Assembly: GCF_035917415.1 (NCBI RefSeq)
Contig: NZ_CP109073.1
Span: 3,952,501-4,016,500 of the forward strand
DNA: 64,000 bases
Source: Streptomyces sp. NBC_01803
GTDB lineage: Bacteria; Actinomycetota; Actinomycetes; Streptomycetales; Streptomycetaceae
Direction: 5' to 3'
In this document: in pieces, positions 45,956 to 52,657 of the stretch
How positions within the stretch are numbered: the first letter of the stretch is position 1
Layout: each line of letters starts with the position of its first letter
Notes under the pieces: model-generated
What the model was told of the DNA's origin: nothing
Database searches by the model: none
Seen by the model: the letters and a program-made list of their open reading frames with translations, nothing else
Translations under genes and position numbers: made by a program

Positions 45956-47044
45956 GTGTCGCTCACGATCGGAATCGTCGGCCTGCCGAATGTCGGCAAG
46001 TCGACTTTGTTCAACGCCCTGACCAAGAACGACGTGCTGGCGGCCAACTATCCGTTCGCCACCATCGAGCCCAACATCGGTGTCGTCGGCGTCCCCGACG
46101 CGCGCCTGGCGCGGCTGGCCGGGGTCTTCTCCTCGCAGCGGATCCTCCCGGCCACGGTCGACTTCGTGGACATCGCGGGCATCGTGCGGGGCGCGAGCGA
46201 GGGCGAGGGCCTGGGGAACAAGTTCCTGGCCAACATCCGCGAGTCGGACGCCATCTGCCAGGTCATCCGGGCCTTCCAGGACGAGAACGTCGTGCACGTG
46301 GACGGCAAGGTCTCGCCCAAGAGCGACATCGAGACCATCGACACCGAGCTGATGCTCGCCGACCTGCAGACCATCGAGAAGGTGCTGCCCCGGCTCCAGA
46401 AGGAGGCCCGGATCAAGAAGGACAGGCAGCCGGTGGTCATGGCCGTCGAGGAGGCCAAGGCCATCCTGGAGGAGGGCCGCACGCTGTTCTCCGCCGGCAT
46501 CGCCCAGGGCGGCGAGCGGGCCGAGCCGCTGCGCGAGCTGCACCTGCTGACCGTCAAGCCGTTCCTCTATGTGTTCAACGTGGACGAGGACGAGCTGACG
46601 GACGAGGCGTTCAAGGCGGAGCAGCGCGCCCTCGTCGCCCCGGCCGAGGCCATCTTCCTCAACGCCAAGCTGGAGGCCGACCTCGCCGAGCTGGACGAGG
46701 ACGAGGCGCTGGAGCTGCTCCAGACCGTCGGCCAGAACGAGCCGGGCCTGGCCACCCTCGCCCGCGTCGGCTTCGACACCCTGGGCCTGCAGACCTACCT
46801 GACGGCGGGTCCGAAGGAGGCCCGCGCCTGGACGATCAAGAAGGGCGCCACGGCCCCCGAGGCGGCCGGGGTGATCCACACCGACTTCCAGAAGGGCTTC
46901 ATCAAGGCCGAGGTGATCTCCTTCGAGGACCTGATGGAGGCCGGTTCGGTCACCGAGGCCCGCGCCCGCGGCAAGGCGCGGATGGAGGGCAAGGACTACG
47001 TGATGCGCGACGGCGACGTGGTGGAGTTCCGCTTCAACGTTTAG
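45956..47044 (+). CDS. ychF: Ribosome-associated OBG-family ATPase YchF
   Basis: The 362-residue OBG-like protein has G1 GLPNVGKSTLFNALT, G3 DIAGIVRGASEGEGLGNKFLANIRE, and NVDEDE in place of the classic NKxD, consistent with ATP specificity. The C-terminal TGS domain (TYLTAGPKEARAWTIKKGATAPEAAGVIHTDFQKGFIKAEVI) ends in RDGDVVEFRFNV. It binds ribosomes and is linked to oxidative-stress responses. The start is GTG. The accessory region begins immediately downstream. Confidence 0.96.
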   Translation: MSLTIGIVGLPNVGKSTLFNALTKNDVLAANYPFATIEPNIGVVGVPDARLARLAGVFSSQRILPATVDFVDIAGIVRGASEGEGLGNKFLANIRESDAICQVIRAFQDENVVHVDGKVSPKSDIETIDTELMLADLQTIEKVLPRLQKEARIKKDRQPVVMAVEEAKAILEEGRTLFSAGIAQGGERAEPLRELHLLTVKPFLYVFNVDEDELTDEAFKAEQRALVAPAEAIFLNAKLEADLAELDEDEALELLQTVGQNEPGLATLARVGFDTLGLQTYLTAGPKEARAWTIKKGATAPEAAGVIHTDFQKGFIKAEVISFEDLMEAGSVTEARARGKARMEGKDYVMRDGDVVEFRFNV

Positions 47045-47115
47045 TGGCCCTCATGGCACGGAATCGCTGATTTGGCGAACGTGCAGGTCAGACGGGTCGA
47101 CCCCGCATTCGTTCC

Positions 47116-47202
47116 GTGCTGGATCGGTGCTGGATTTTTTCTGACGCATCGTCACCTGTTTTCACCCCTGGTCAGCCACACCGCGCTGGATCGGTGCTGG
47201 AT
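47116..47202 (+). repeat. Two paired GTGCTGGAT direct-repeat elements
   Basis: Site 1 (47116-47135) and site 2 (47183-47202) each contain two 9-mers GTGCTGGAT at an 11-bp period, i.e. one helical turn; the first 9-mer of site 2 has one change. The sites are 67 bp apart in the leader of the small hypothetical gene. A third copy lies at 51643-51662 in front of the XRE pseudogene. The layout suggests operator DNA for an XRE-type regulator. Confidence 0.8.
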
Positions 47203-47302
47203 GACTGGCGCAAGGGCCGCGCTGGGCTGGCTCTTGTCGTCCGGGCTTCCCAGCGCCCTCCGCGACTCTCGTGACACCCCAGCGAAGGGAATCCAGCCCA
47301 CC

Positions 47303-47722
47303 ATGCCCCTGCGTCGTGACCTGTTCATCCACGTTCCCCAGCCCGGCAAGGGCAAGGAAGCGGTCGAGCACCTCGGAGAGTGGCTCCGCCAACTCGACGG
47401 GCAGCCCGGCGGCCTGGGCGGCTCGGTTCTCTCGGAGTGTGCGGGCGAACTCCTGCCGGGCACCGTTGTTCTCCGCTTGGAGTTCGAGTCCACCGAGGCC
47501 GCCCGTGCCCGGTGGCCCAAGATCGAGAACACGGTGAATCCGGTGTACCCGGATGACAAGGCGGACACCTCACCCGACCAGGGCGGCGCGTTCTTCGACG
47601 GTACGAAGGATGCCGTCGAGGAGGGCGGCACGCTGGGCTTGCGGTTCACACGGGGCAACGGCCTGCTCGCCCGCATGCTGCACGTACATGCCTCCGTGGT
47701 GGACGAGTTCATCACCGCCTGA
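47303..47722 (+). CDS. Small uncharacterised protein, first gene of the accessory insert
   Basis: The 139-residue soluble protein starts PLRRDLFIHVPQPGKGKEAV and contains LPGTVVLRLEFESTEAARARWPKIEN. This alternation of strand and helix is reminiscent of ferredoxin-like dimeric barrels, but no family is recognised. GAAGGGA at 47284-47290 lies 12 nt before the ATG. Two GTGCTGGAT repeat pairs precede it and probably control it. Most of 47045-47302 is non-coding leader. Its link to the downstream kinase/lyase genes is only positional. Confidence 0.6.
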   Translation: MPLRRDLFIHVPQPGKGKEAVEHLGEWLRQLDGQPGGLGGSVLSECAGELLPGTVVLRLEFESTEAARARWPKIENTVNPVYPDDKADTSPDQGGAFFDGTKDAVEEGGTLGLRFTRGNGLLARMLHVHASVVDEFITA

Positions 47723-48095
47723 CACGAACGACGACGGCGTCCTCATCGGGCCGAGGGGACCGCGTCGCCGGACTCGGTCCGGTTGTCGGCCCAGGAGCAC
47801 GGGTTCGACCACAGGGGGGACGCCGCCGAACTGGCGCGGCGCTGCCCGGAGCACCTCGGCTGTCCCGGCGACCGAGCCGCCACCTGTCCGCACGCCGGCT
47901 ACCCGCGGCCCGGACTTGCCGTCGGTCATCGCGGATGGTGAGACCTGCGCGGCAGCGCGGTGCCGGCTCTCCGGCGCCCCGGGTCTTCGCCCTGGCCGGC
48001 CGAGAGGCCGACGTGGCCTGATGTCCAGGGCGGGACGGTTCCGGGCCTTCTGCCCTACTGGTCAACTGCTCGACAGGGCGGAGTACGATTCGTGC
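47723..48095 (+). other. Non-coding gap upstream of gntR
   Basis: No supported gene in these 373 nt: the six reading frames give only short or compositionally poor reading frames. The right end holds the gntR promoter: TACGAT at 48084-48089, six nt before ATG 48096, with GTCAAC at 48061-48066 as a possible weak -35 (17-bp spacer). Confidence 0.5.
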
Positions 48096-48776
48096 ATGTC
48101 ACTTGCGGATGACATCGAGATCATCGGTACCAGCACGGCCCAGCAGGTGGCCGATGGGCTGATGCGGATGATCCTTGAGGGAAAACTCCACCCGGGAGAG
48201 CGGCTTCGGGAAAGTGCGCTGGCGTCCTCGCTGGGGCTGTCCCGAAACACAGTCCGGGAGGCCGTGCGGCTGCTGCAGAGCGGCGGCCTGGTCCGTTACC
48301 ACTTCAACCGCGGCCTGGTCATCTGGGACCCCACGGACGCGGACATCGTGGACGTCTACCGCGCCCGCCTCCACTTCGAGGTGGCCGCGGCGACCTCGGT
48401 GACGCCGGAGACCGATCTTGAGGCCGTTCGCCGCGCGCTGGAGGAGTTCAAGCGTGCCCTCGTGACCCACGATCCCCGCACGATCGTGGAAAAGGACCTC
48501 GCTGTGCACCAGGCGGTGGTCCGTCTGCTCGGGAGCGAGCGCATCGACGGCTACTACGCGCAGCTCATGAACGAGTTGCGGTACTTCCTGCTCGTGCTTT
48601 CGTTCGACCACCGGGAGTACGAGAACACCGACGAGCTGAAGTCGGAGCATGACCGTATCTACGACGCTCTCGTCTCCCGGGACCACGAACGGGCGCGCAC
48701 CGTGATCACTGAGATCACCACCCGGAACCGCGACGCCGTTCGTGAGGTAGTCGCCAGGCGGGTGGCCGGACGCTGA
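48096..48776 (+). CDS. GntR-family regulator, FadR/FCD subfamily
   Basis: The 226-residue protein has an N-terminal winged helix (QQVADGLMRMILEGKLHPGERLRESALASSLGLSRNTVREAVRLLQSGGLV, residues 15-65) and an FCD effector domain (DIVDVYRARLHFEVAAA, KDLAVHQAVVRLLGSERI, ELKSEHDRIYDALVSRDHERARTVI) with the D/H metal-ligand pattern. It faces the phospho-lyase/kinase operon tail to tail and probably represses it. The promoter TACGAT is six nt from the ATG, so the mRNA is probably leaderless. The last codons and the stop lie in a large terminator hairpin. Confidence 0.93.
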   Translation: MSLADDIEIIGTSTAQQVADGLMRMILEGKLHPGERLRESALASSLGLSRNTVREAVRLLQSGGLVRYHFNRGLVIWDPTDADIVDVYRARLHFEVAAATSVTPETDLEAVRRALEEFKRALVTHDPRTIVEKDLAVHQAVVRLLGSERIDGYYAQLMNELRYFLLVLSFDHREYENTDELKSEHDRIYDALVSRDHERARTVITEITTRNRDAVREVVARRVAGR

Positions 48777-48801
48777 GCGTTCGGCCACCCGCCTGGCGAC
48801 T
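48749..48801. terminator. Long bidirectional terminator overlapping the 3' end of gntR
   Basis: The 20-bp perfect stem 48749-48768/48782-48801 continues through one G-T pair into ACGC-TGA-GCGT. The total is about 25 bp with a 3-nt loop that is the gntR stop codon. It ends one base before the stop codon of the converging phospho-lyase gene. Confidence 0.9.
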
Positions 48802-50157
48802 TCAGCGCAGCACCTGCTTCATGACCGCCTCCAGTGCTTCCAGGAGTCGGTCGGCGTCCGCCCGGGAGAACACCAGCGGAGGGCGGAGCTTGAGGACGCT
48901 GCCTCGCGGGCCGGACGCAGAGATGAGCACCCGCCGCTCACGCAGGCCGTTGACGATGCCCAGCGCGGCTGCCCCGTCGGGGGTGTTGCGCGCCGGATCG
49001 GACACCAGCTCGACGCCGATGAACAGGCCGGCGCCCCGGACCTCCGCGACCTGGGGGTAGGGGGCGGTCACGCGGGTGAGCTCGGCGAGCAGATAGTCGC
49101 CCACCTCGCGGGCGTTATCGCCGAGCCGTTCGTCCCGGATGACGTCGAGCACGGCCTGAGCCGCCGCGATGGCGACCGAGTTGCCGCCGAAGGTGTTGAA
49201 GTAGCGGATGTCGCGGCCGAACGCCTCGATCAGCTCGGGCCGGAAGACGGCCGCTGCCACCGGGATGCCGTTGCCCATGGGCTTGCCGGTCGTCATTATG
49301 TCCGGAATGATGCCGTGGCGCTGGAATCCCCACCATGCCTCTCCGGTCCGGTGGAAGCCTGCTTGGACCTCATCGGCGATGTAGAGCCCGCCGGCCGCGC
49401 GCACCTCCTCCAGGATCGGCTGGAGGAATCCCCGCGGGTGGGAGTAGACGCCGTCGGAGGAGAAGATCGAGTCCGCGATGAACGCCGCGAGGCCGACCCC
49501 GTGGCGCCGAAGGTCGTCGATCGCCGCGCGTACCTGCTCCCGCAGGTACGCGCCAAGTCCGGCCCCGGAGCCGTGCCGAAGGCTGTCGGGCGGCCTGATC
49601 GTCCTGACGTCGGCACCCACCGGCACGCCGGTGCCCAGCGACGGTGAGAACGAGGCGACCTCCGCCGTCAGACCGTGGTAGGCGTTCGACGTGACGATCA
49701 CGCCCCGGTTGCCCGTGTAGTGGCGCGCGACCCGTGTGGCGAGGTCGTTCGCCTCGGAGCCGGTGCACGTGTACATCACGTGTCCGAGTTCCCCGGGGAG
49801 GGTGCCGAGCAGATCCTCGGAGTAGGTGAGGATCGATTCCTGGATGTAGCGCGTGTTCGTGTTGAGGGTCGACATCTGCTGGTGTACGGCGTCGACGACG
49901 CGCGGGTGGCAGTGCCCGACACTGGCCACATTGTTGTAGGCGTCGAGATAGTCCTGCCCCGCCTCGTCGAAGAGCAGCGTGCCCGCGCCGCGGACGGTCT
50001 CGACGGGGGACCGGTAGAAGAGCCGGTACCCCGGACCGAGGAGCTGGTCGCGTCGGCTGATCTGCCGCTGGGCACGCGCCGGCAGGGAAGGGAGGAGGGA
50101 AGCGTCGAACGCGTTGACCATGGGTTGTGCAGGCTGCATTGCGGGGGACCCGGCCAT
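48802..50157 (-). CDS. Class III PLP enzyme, ethanolamine-phosphate/phosphohydroxylysine phospho-lyase-like
   Basis: The 451-residue protein belongs to the AGXT2L (ETNPPL/PHYKPL) branch rather than ordinary class III transaminases. YLDAYNNVASVGHCHPRVVDAV and QMSTLNTNTRYIQESILTYSEDL are near-diagnostic; also TGSEANDLATRVARHYTGNRGVI, IADEVQAGFHRTGEAWWGF, the PLP lysine in TTGKPMGNGIPVAAAVF, and YFNTFGGN. Such enzymes eliminate phosphate and ammonia from O-phospho-amino alcohols, giving an aldehyde. ATG 50157 follows AAAGG at a good distance; an ATG at 50184 overlapping the kinase stop is the alternative. Second gene of the operon. Confidence 0.88.
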   Translation of the reverse strand: MAGSPAMQPAQPMVNAFDASLLPSLPARAQRQISRRDQLLGPGYRLFYRSPVETVRGAGTLLFDEAGQDYLDAYNNVASVGHCHPRVVDAVHQQMSTLNTNTRYIQESILTYSEDLLGTLPGELGHVMYTCTGSEANDLATRVARHYTGNRGVIVTSNAYHGLTAEVASFSPSLGTGVPVGADVRTIRPPDSLRHGSGAGLGAYLREQVRAAIDDLRRHGVGLAAFIADSIFSSDGVYSHPRGFLQPILEEVRAAGGLYIADEVQAGFHRTGEAWWGFQRHGIIPDIMTTGKPMGNGIPVAAAVFRPELIEAFGRDIRYFNTFGGNSVAIAAAQAVLDVIRDERLGDNAREVGDYLLAELTRVTAPYPQVAEVRGAGLFIGVELVSDPARNTPDGAAALGIVNGLRERRVLISASGPRGSVLKLRPPLVFSRADADRLLEALEAVMKQVLR

Positions 50158-50183
50158 GGGAGAACCTTTCTGTTTGAGTGGCA

Positions 50184-51260
50184 TCAGGGAACTCTCAGCG
50201 CGCAGAGGGCGGCGCGGACCTCGTCGGCCGGAACCGACAGGGCGCGTCGCAGGCGCTGCCAGTCCCCTTGGGAATGCGAGTGCAGGTAGTCCCGCCGTTC
50301 CGGGTGGCGGGCCGCCCGCCACTCCGTGATCAGCGCACGCAGCAGGAGTCGGGCGGGGACGGCCGTCGCCAGCAGGGGGAGTTCCGACGCCTCGATCGGC
50401 CTGACACTGCGGTAGCCGGTCAGGAAGTCCATCGCCTGGGCCCAGGGAGCCTCCGCGTCCGCTCCGAGCTGATTGGCCATGCCGACACTCACCTCGAAGA
50501 TGACGGGCGACCGGAGGGTGTCGCCGAAGTCGAGGACACCCACCACGTAGTGTGATGCGCGCGGATCGACGAGCACGTTGAACGGACTGAAGTCGCCGTG
50601 GATGGCCTGGGTTTCGAGGGCTGCCAGTCGCGGCACGATCTCGCGGTCGAACCGGGCGAAGAGGTCCGCGCCGAGTGACCGGTTCGCCTCGTCGCCGACG
50701 TAGTCGGCCAGGGCACGCATGCGATGGAACAGTTTCAGGTCCCACATGAGCAGACGGTCCTCGGCCCCGTGGCGGAAATCGCGGAGCGCGATGTCCAGCG
50801 TGCCGAGAGCGGCGCCGACCGAGCGCAGTTGGCCGGCTGTCGGCGACTGGCTGCTCAGCGGGTCGCCCGGCAGGTACTCCATGACGCGCAGGACGCGCCG
50901 CTGTGGGCAGCCAGGGATCTCGATGACGGTCTCCACCTGGTCGGCCACTCCCGTGACCAGCCGCTGGACACGGAGCTGCGGGGCCGACCGCGCGACGAAG
51001 GCCATCGCCTCCGACTGGAGGTTGACCGCCGCCCGGTCCTCGTCCGGCGGAGAGATCTTGATCAGGAACTCGTCCCGACCGGTGCCGAGGTGGAACGTCT
51101 CGTCCTTCTCGGTGGGAATCCTGCGGAGCGATCCGTGGAGACCGTAGTGCAACGACAGGAGGCTGTGCACGAACTCCTCTCCCACGGCGGGGCCGGGGGC
51201 ACGGATGCCGGTCGCCGCAGCCGCCCGCGCGAGGAAGTCGCGGTCGTCCGCCCGCGTCAC
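50184..51260 (-). CDS. Phosphotransferase of the hydroxylysine kinase (HYKK/AGPHD1)-like APH family
   Basis: The 358-residue APH-fold kinase has VLRVMEYLPGDPLSSQSP, LGTLDIALRDFRHGAEDRLLMWDLK, catalytic loop AIHGDFSPFNVLVDPR and metal motif GVLDFGDTLRSPVIFEVSVGMANQ. The C-terminus is LLLRALITEWRAARHPERRDYLHSH. This layout matches hydroxylysine kinases more than antibiotic phosphotransferases. It is the first gene of the operon with the phospho-lyase. It would phosphorylate a hydroxylated amine (5-hydroxylysine or a relative) to make the lyase substrate. GTG 51260 is chosen because a leader ORF ends in GTGA there; GTG 51308 is an in-frame alternative. Confidence 0.85.
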   Translation of the reverse strand: MTRADDRDFLARAAAATGIRAPGPAVGEEFVHSLLSLHYGLHGSLRRIPTEKDETFHLGTGRDEFLIKISPPDEDRAAVNLQSEAMAFVARSAPQLRVQRLVTGVADQVETVIEIPGCPQRRVLRVMEYLPGDPLSSQSPTAGQLRSVGAALGTLDIALRDFRHGAEDRLLMWDLKLFHRMRALADYVGDEANRSLGADLFARFDREIVPRLAALETQAIHGDFSPFNVLVDPRASHYVVGVLDFGDTLRSPVIFEVSVGMANQLGADAEAPWAQAMDFLTGYRSVRPIEASELPLLATAVPARLLLRALITEWRAARHPERRDYLHSHSQGDWQRLRRALSVPADEVRAALCALRVP

Positions 51261-51313
51261 GGCCGGCGGTCCGCGCCGGACCGGGCGTCGCCGGAAAGGG
51301 CCGACCACGTCAT
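51257..51313 (-). CDS. 18-codon leader ORF coupled to the kinase start
   Basis: ATG 51313 lies six nt after GAGAGGA, the best ribosome binding site in the leader. It encodes MTWSALSGDARSGADRRP and stops in GTGA, where the G of the kinase GTG starts the overlap. The kinase GTG itself has no ribosome binding site, so ribosomes finishing this ORF probably reinitiate. The peptide composition gives no attenuation signal. Confidence 0.55.
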   Translation of the reverse strand: MTWSALSGDARSGADRRP

Positions 51314-51334
51314 GGGGAATCCTCTCGCTCAGCG

Positions 51335-51360
51335 AATATACAGTTCTACTGTAGAACAGT
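51335..51360 (-). promoter_or_regulatory. Promoter and palindromic operator of the kinase/lyase operon
   Basis: On the minus strand the -10 is TATATT (51335-51340). GTTCTAC-T-GTAGAAC (51343-51357, extendable to 51340-51360 with one mismatch) fills the 17-bp spacer upstream of it. A bound GntR dimer would block RNA polymerase. The start site would be near 51328, about 15 nt before the leader ORF. Confidence 0.6.
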
Positions 51361-51642
51361 AGTGCAGGCTGGCGTGTGGCGCCCGCAACGAAACGGCAGC
51401 GGAACATGCCGGGGTGGCCGCGGTCCTGGAAGATTCGGGCTCAGGGCCCAGGGCTCAGGGCTCAGTGGTCGGAGGCGGTCGGGGGGCGTGGGGCGGAGTG
51501 GCCGGTGTGGTGGGAATCGGTGCCGCCCATCATTTGCGGCGGGCGATGCGCCCGGCGCGTGTGAAGGTGTCCGCCACGGCGTTGGTCGAACCCGGCGGGT
51601 GCGGTAACGGGCGGCCTGACCTGATGTGTTGGAGCCGTCACG

Positions 51643-51662
51643 GTGCTGGATCCGTGCTGGAT
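51643..51662 (+). repeat. Third GTGCTGGAT direct-repeat pair
   Basis: Two perfect GTGCTGGAT units at an 11-bp period, the same arrangement as at 47116 and 47183. It lies 26 nt upstream of the XRE pseudogene start. The rest of 51361-51642 has no gene; 51438-51464 carries GGGCTCAG-type short repeats. Confidence 0.8.
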
Positions 51663-51688
51663 GGCATGGCCGACAGGACAGTTTCGGC

Positions 51689-52063
51689 ATGCCGCGTCCT
51701 GCCGACGACTACTCCGGGGCACGCATCGCGGACTTCCGAAAGCCGCGCCAGCTCACCCAGGCCGGCCTTGCCCAGCGCGCGTTCCCTTCGCCCGGCACCA
51801 TCGCCAAGGTGGAAGCCGGGCTCACCCCGGGCCACGCCAACCATCGTGCCGCGCGGGTTGCCCAGGCCCACCGCCGCGCTCGACGCACGGAGGTCATCAT
51901 GGCCGCTGCCGCGGTCGCCACGGATGGGACGCGTGTCGACACGGGTGTCATCGAGCGCCTGGCCGAGGCCCTTCCCGGGTACGAACCGCCGCCCCCCGCC
52001 GCCTCGTCGCAGCACTGGCCCGCACAACCGCCGCTGCCCGCCCGCTCGGGGAGAATCCCCTGA
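51689..52063 (+). pseudogene. Frameshifted XRE-family regulator
   Basis: The first 45 residues (PRPADDYSGARIADFRKPRQ, LTQAGLAQRAFPSPGTIAKVEAGLT) are a typical Streptomyces XRE helix-turn-helix N-terminus. The expected continuation SPxATPTIV then appears in another frame (SPRATPTIVPRGLPRP, near 51825). The original frame goes on with unrelated low-quality sequence to a stop at 52063. The usual long C-terminal domain is missing. If translated, the product would be a 124-residue protein with an almost complete HTH. Confidence 0.7.
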
Positions 52064-52315
52064 GCGCATGAGTTCCCCGCCGGCCCCGAGGGCTAGTGGG
52101 AGGCCGGGTTCAGGAACCGGGCCGGCGGGGCATCCTTGGCTCTCCCCCCGGCTGATGACCGGGAGGGCCAGAAGAGCGATCCGCGAGGAAGTGCGGCGGA
52201 TCGCGGGCCTCGGTCGTCCGGCGGGGCGGCCAGGGCCCCCATCGCCGGTGACCTATCGGCCTGACGGCCGGGTTCATGGCGGGCGTGTGGCTGTCCGACC
52301 CGCTCAACCATCGAG
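52064..52315 (+). other. Intergenic sequence, probably degraded
   Basis: No gene supported. The palindrome CCGGTTC-type (CCGGGTTC-AG-GAACCGG, about 52102-52120) is the only structure seen. Confidence 0.4.
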
Positions 52316-52657
52316 GTGCGGAACGTGAACGGCAGGCTTTCCGACGATCTGTCGCTGAAGCGGTTCATGAAGGAGGACGCCGGCCTCCACCTGCTCGCGG
52401 CTGGCGGCCGGGAGGACGCCGACGATCTGCGCGAGCGCCTGCGCGGGCTCGGCGCTCCCGTGGACCTCCGGCCTGACTTCCCCTACCGGGGCAGCTCACC
52501 GTCGGGTGCCGCGGCTGTCGTGCTCCGGGCATGGGCGCGGGTTCACAGGCCCCGCCCGATCGACGCCGGGACCCGAGCGGATCGACGTGCCGCCCGATCG
52601 CGAGAGGCCCAGACGCTTCAGACGGTGGAGGTGGCCGTCGTCGCCCGCTCGCGGTAG
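52316..52657 (+). CDS. Doubtful small ORF, possible gene remnant
   Basis: A GTG-started reading frame of 113 codons: RNVNGRLSDDLSLKRFMKED, AGLHLLAAGGREDADDLRERLR, then PSGAAAVVLRAWARVHRPR. The first 80 residues look protein-like and might be a worn effector-associated domain (EACC1-like order of a DDLxxL..FMKEDxxL helix then a short Ala-rich helix). The last 13 codons overlap the CDF gene on the other strand. No good ribosome binding site. Real status uncertain. Confidence 0.3.
   Translation: MRNVNGRLSDDLSLKRFMKEDAGLHLLAAGGREDADDLRERLRGLGAPVDLRPDFPYRGSSPSGAAAVVLRAWARVHRPRPIDAGTRADRRAARSREAQTLQTVEVAVVARSR

Noticed and set aside
47723..48095. tRNA fragment or att core (GGTTCGACC-type string near 47800)
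   Set aside because: No acceptor or anticodon stem and no second copy, so it is not evidence of tRNA-site integration.
50184..51260. Aminoglycoside resistance gene
   Set aside because: APH fold only; the motifs and the operon partner fit a hydroxylysine-kinase-like metabolic enzyme better.
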